A DNA stretch of 64,000 nt from Aurantiacibacter sediminis (GTDB taxonomy: Bacteria; Pseudomonadota; Alphaproteobacteria; Sphingomonadales; Sphingomonadaceae), in contig NZ_JAEANY010000003.1 of assembly GCF_016019885.1 (NCBI RefSeq), forward strand, positions 310,001-374,000. The letters run 5' to 3'. The notes under the pieces are model-generated. The model did not search any database, was not told the origin of the DNA, and saw only the letters and a list, made by a program, of their open reading frames with translations. Position numbers and translations under genes: made by a program. Below are positions 63,197-64,000 of this stretch, in pieces; position 1 is the first letter of the stretch, and each line of letters begins with the position of its first letter.

Positions 63197-63440
63197 GATA
63201 AACAATTCGCCTTAGGGCGAAGCCAGATCGAGCCGAGAATGTGCGCGCGCGAGAACCGGAGCGCAGCGGCCTTTATGGCCGTGAGCACTGGAAGCGCAGC
63301 GAACGTGCATTCGCAGGCCGGAATGGCTTGTCCTGTGGTGAATAGAGTGGGGGTTTCTGTTGCTAGCTACCCGCCAACTTGTCCTGTCCGGGGAGAGGAC
63401 CGCTGGGCCCAAACCGAGGTCGCACTTACGTCAGAATAAG
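63197..63440. other. Gene-free stretch with small hairpins
   Basis: No coding frame here has believable composition or a start signal. The stretch contains a hairpin CGGCC/GGCCG near 63268-63282 and, at 63351-63372, one copy of the 14-nt-loop hairpin described with ssrA. It lies downstream of ssrA on the minus strand and may hold its trailing sequence. Confidence 0.5.
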
Positions 63441-63470
63441 ATGGGGAGATTCTGTTGCTAGCCTCTCCCC
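63351..63470. repeat. Two hairpins sharing a 14-nt loop (TTCTGTTGCTAGC)
   Basis: Copy A has arms GGGT (63351-63354) and ACCC (63369-63372); copy B has arms GGGGAGA (63443-63449) and TCTCCCC (63464-63470). Both loops are 14 bases and share TTCTGTTGCTAGC while the stems differ. The shorter TTCTGTTGC recurs at 63488-63496 without a clear stem. Conserved loop with changing stem suggests a binding site or a functional RNA element rather than a chance duplicate. Confidence 0.7.
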
Positions 63471-63479
63471 GGGGCCCCG

Positions 63480-63785
63480 GAATCCGCTTCTGTTGCCCGG
63501 TGGGTCCAACCGCGCTTTAGCTTTGTAAGATCAGTCCGTTAGGACGTCAGATTACGCTGCAATAGCGAGTGCTTCGTTATCGTTGGCACTTATAGGTTTT
63601 GAACAGTTTTACGGGGTTTTCAGCCCGGGCAAAAACACCGTCTTTCAGCACACGTCGATCCTGGTTCGGCCCCATCAGGATCTGCGGAAATCCGCGAATT
63701 TTGGTGGAGCCGCCGGGTACTGCCCCCGGGTCCGCTGTACCTATTACACGGCGCAATTTATCGCCATAGCCCATTAAAAACGGGC
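63480..63785 (-). ncRNA. ssrA: Permuted two-piece tmRNA (ssrA)
   Basis: Read on the minus strand, the acceptor piece comes first and ends CGGCTCCACCA at 63702. The coding piece then begins GGGGCCG near 63673 with CAGGATCGACG. GGGGCCG pairs with CGGCTCC with a G-U third pair, the alanine identity signal. The tag reading frame runs from 63587 to 63552 and encodes ANDNEALAIAA then TAA. The order acceptor-loop-coding is the permuted form found in alphaproteobacteria. tmRNA frees stalled ribosomes and tags the peptide for proteolysis. The 5' end is taken from the predicted promoter; the 3' end is uncertain by tens of bases. Confidence 0.88.
63552..63587 (-). other. tmRNA tag-peptide reading frame
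   Basis: GCC (63587-63585) is the first tag codon after the resume point, and TAA ends the frame at 63552. The encoded tag is ANDNEALAIAA; the hydrophobic Ala-Ala end is the ClpXP degradation signal in other bacteria. Confidence 0.9.
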
Positions 63786-63791
63786 AGGACC

Positions 63792-63819
63792 TATATAGGC
63801 GCTGCCCGCTTAATGTGAA
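63792..63819 (-). promoter_or_regulatory. Predicted ssrA promoter with a palindromic -10 region
   Basis: On the minus strand TTCACA (63819-63814) and TATATA (63797-63792) are 16 bp apart. The -10 box sits in CCTATATAGG, itself the centre of a larger hairpin with arms CGGGCAG (63781-63787) and CTGCCCG (63802-63808). Expected transcription start is near 63785. Confidence 0.5.
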
Positions 63820-63834
63820 GTGTATGTGTGAAAA

Positions 63835-63946
63835 CCCCTCCCGTTTACGGGAGGGGAGCGAGACTTGGCAGCTTGCTGCCTAGTCGCAGCGGGGTGGGCC
63901 GTTCCGGCCCATGCCCACCCCCAACCCCTCCCGCGAGCGGGAGGGG
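63835..63946. repeat. Intergenic palindromic repeat element (CCCCTCCCG type)
   Basis: Two strong hairpins bound the element: CCCCTCCCG (63835-63843) with CGGGAGGGG (63848-63856), and CCCCTCCCGC (63925-63934) with GCGGGAGGGG (63937-63946). Between them are GC-rich smaller palindromes such as GGGCCG/CGGCCC near 63896-63910. It is related in design to the element at 6634-6795 but not the same sequence. Confidence 0.8.
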
Positions 63947-63958
63947 AGGCAAAGCTAA

Positions 63959-64000
63959 TCACTTTTTCAAAGCGTCCCGGATTTCCTGGAGCAGCTCGAT
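63959..64000 (-). CDS. mscL: Partial CDS, C-terminal end of a probable MscL channel
   Basis: Only the last 13 codons and a TGA stop are inside the window. They read IELLQEIRDALKK. This matches the conserved C-terminal cytoplasmic helix of the large-conductance mechanosensitive channel MscL (LLxEIRDxLxK). The assignment rests on this short tail and could be wrong. The gene enters from the right edge. Confidence 0.45.
   Translation of the reverse strand: MELLQEIRDALKK

Noticed and set aside
63776-63808. Hairpin followed by TTTTT on the minus strand, read as a terminator of the mscL-like gene
   Set aside because: TTCACA-16-TATATA in the same bases makes a good ssrA promoter, and the acceptor piece of tmRNA begins right behind; a dual role remains possible and is noted.
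1-64000. CRISPR arrays, insertion sequences, prophage or integrase genes
   Set aside because: No regularly spaced direct repeats, transposase or integrase motifs, or target-site duplications were seen anywhere in the window.

Overview
This window looks like ordinary chromosome from an alphaproteobacterium of the order Sphingomonadales, most likely the Erythrobacteraceae. The evidence is a circularly permuted (two-piece) tmRNA with the tag ANDNEALAIAA, short-form HisG, a CobS-type ATPase close to a J-domain protein and BolA, the infA-maf-ribonuclease-yacG-tRNA-Phe order, DUF2794 next to a serine acetyltransferase, and many TGATG or ATGA start/stop overlaps in GC-rich coding sequence. I saw no insertion sequence, prophage, integrase or CRISPR array.

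Layout. 1-6.6 kb: M28 peptidase, CobS, DUF1428 and MpaB-like genes, then J-domain protein / BolA / GST / pirin. 6.8-14 kb: FKBP isomerase and an epoxide-hydrolase-like gene, hisG-hisD-nusB-thiL, and a K+-independent H+-pyrophosphatase with a clear terminator. 14-22.7 kb: JmjC-like cupin protein preceded by a possible 37-codon ORF, TesB thioesterase, serine hydrolase, TonB-C protein, UvrC, amino acid permease, HI0933-type flavoprotein. 22.7-30 kb: TonB-dependent receptor with a Gly/Arg-rich insertion, then infA-maf-ribonuclease-yacG-tRNA-Phe, a lipoprotein, and a cNMP-domain/thioredoxin-reductase-like flavoprotein. 30-41 kb: purC, M16 peptidase, purS-purQ, a GGDEF-EAL protein, and the glmU-(103 aa unknown)-glmS unit. 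41-50 kb: phosphoglycolate phosphatase, a membrane protein, a leftward DUF2066-like/hda/cysE/DUF2794 operon, and opposite it purM-purN-sulfotransferase, where PurN is fused to an MmcQ/YjbR domain. 50-59 kb: leftward pepA-DUF2256-holC-lipoprotein-ndk and rightward lptD-surA-pdxA-rsmA. 59-64 kb: M20 hydrolase-astA-astB (arginine succinyltransferase pathway), a small membrane protein, then a gene-poor 0.76 kb stretch with ssrA, hairpin repeats and the tail of an mscL-like gene.

The genes form housekeeping modules: purine synthesis in three places (purC, purSQ, purMN), histidine start steps, UDP-GlcNAc supply (glmU/glmS), outer-membrane assembly (lptD/surA), ribosome and RNA work (rsmA, infA, nusB, tmRNA) and arginine breakdown. 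Several promoters share a TTGCC-like -35 box, a 17 bp spacer and a CATAGG/TATAGC-like -10 box, and hisG and uvrC appear to start at or next to their own transcription start. No clear new multi-gene system was found. The items most worth a second look are the PurN-MmcQ fusion, the repeated 14-nt-loop hairpins beside ssrA, the small ORF coupled to the JmjC-like gene, and the insertion in the TonB-dependent receptor.
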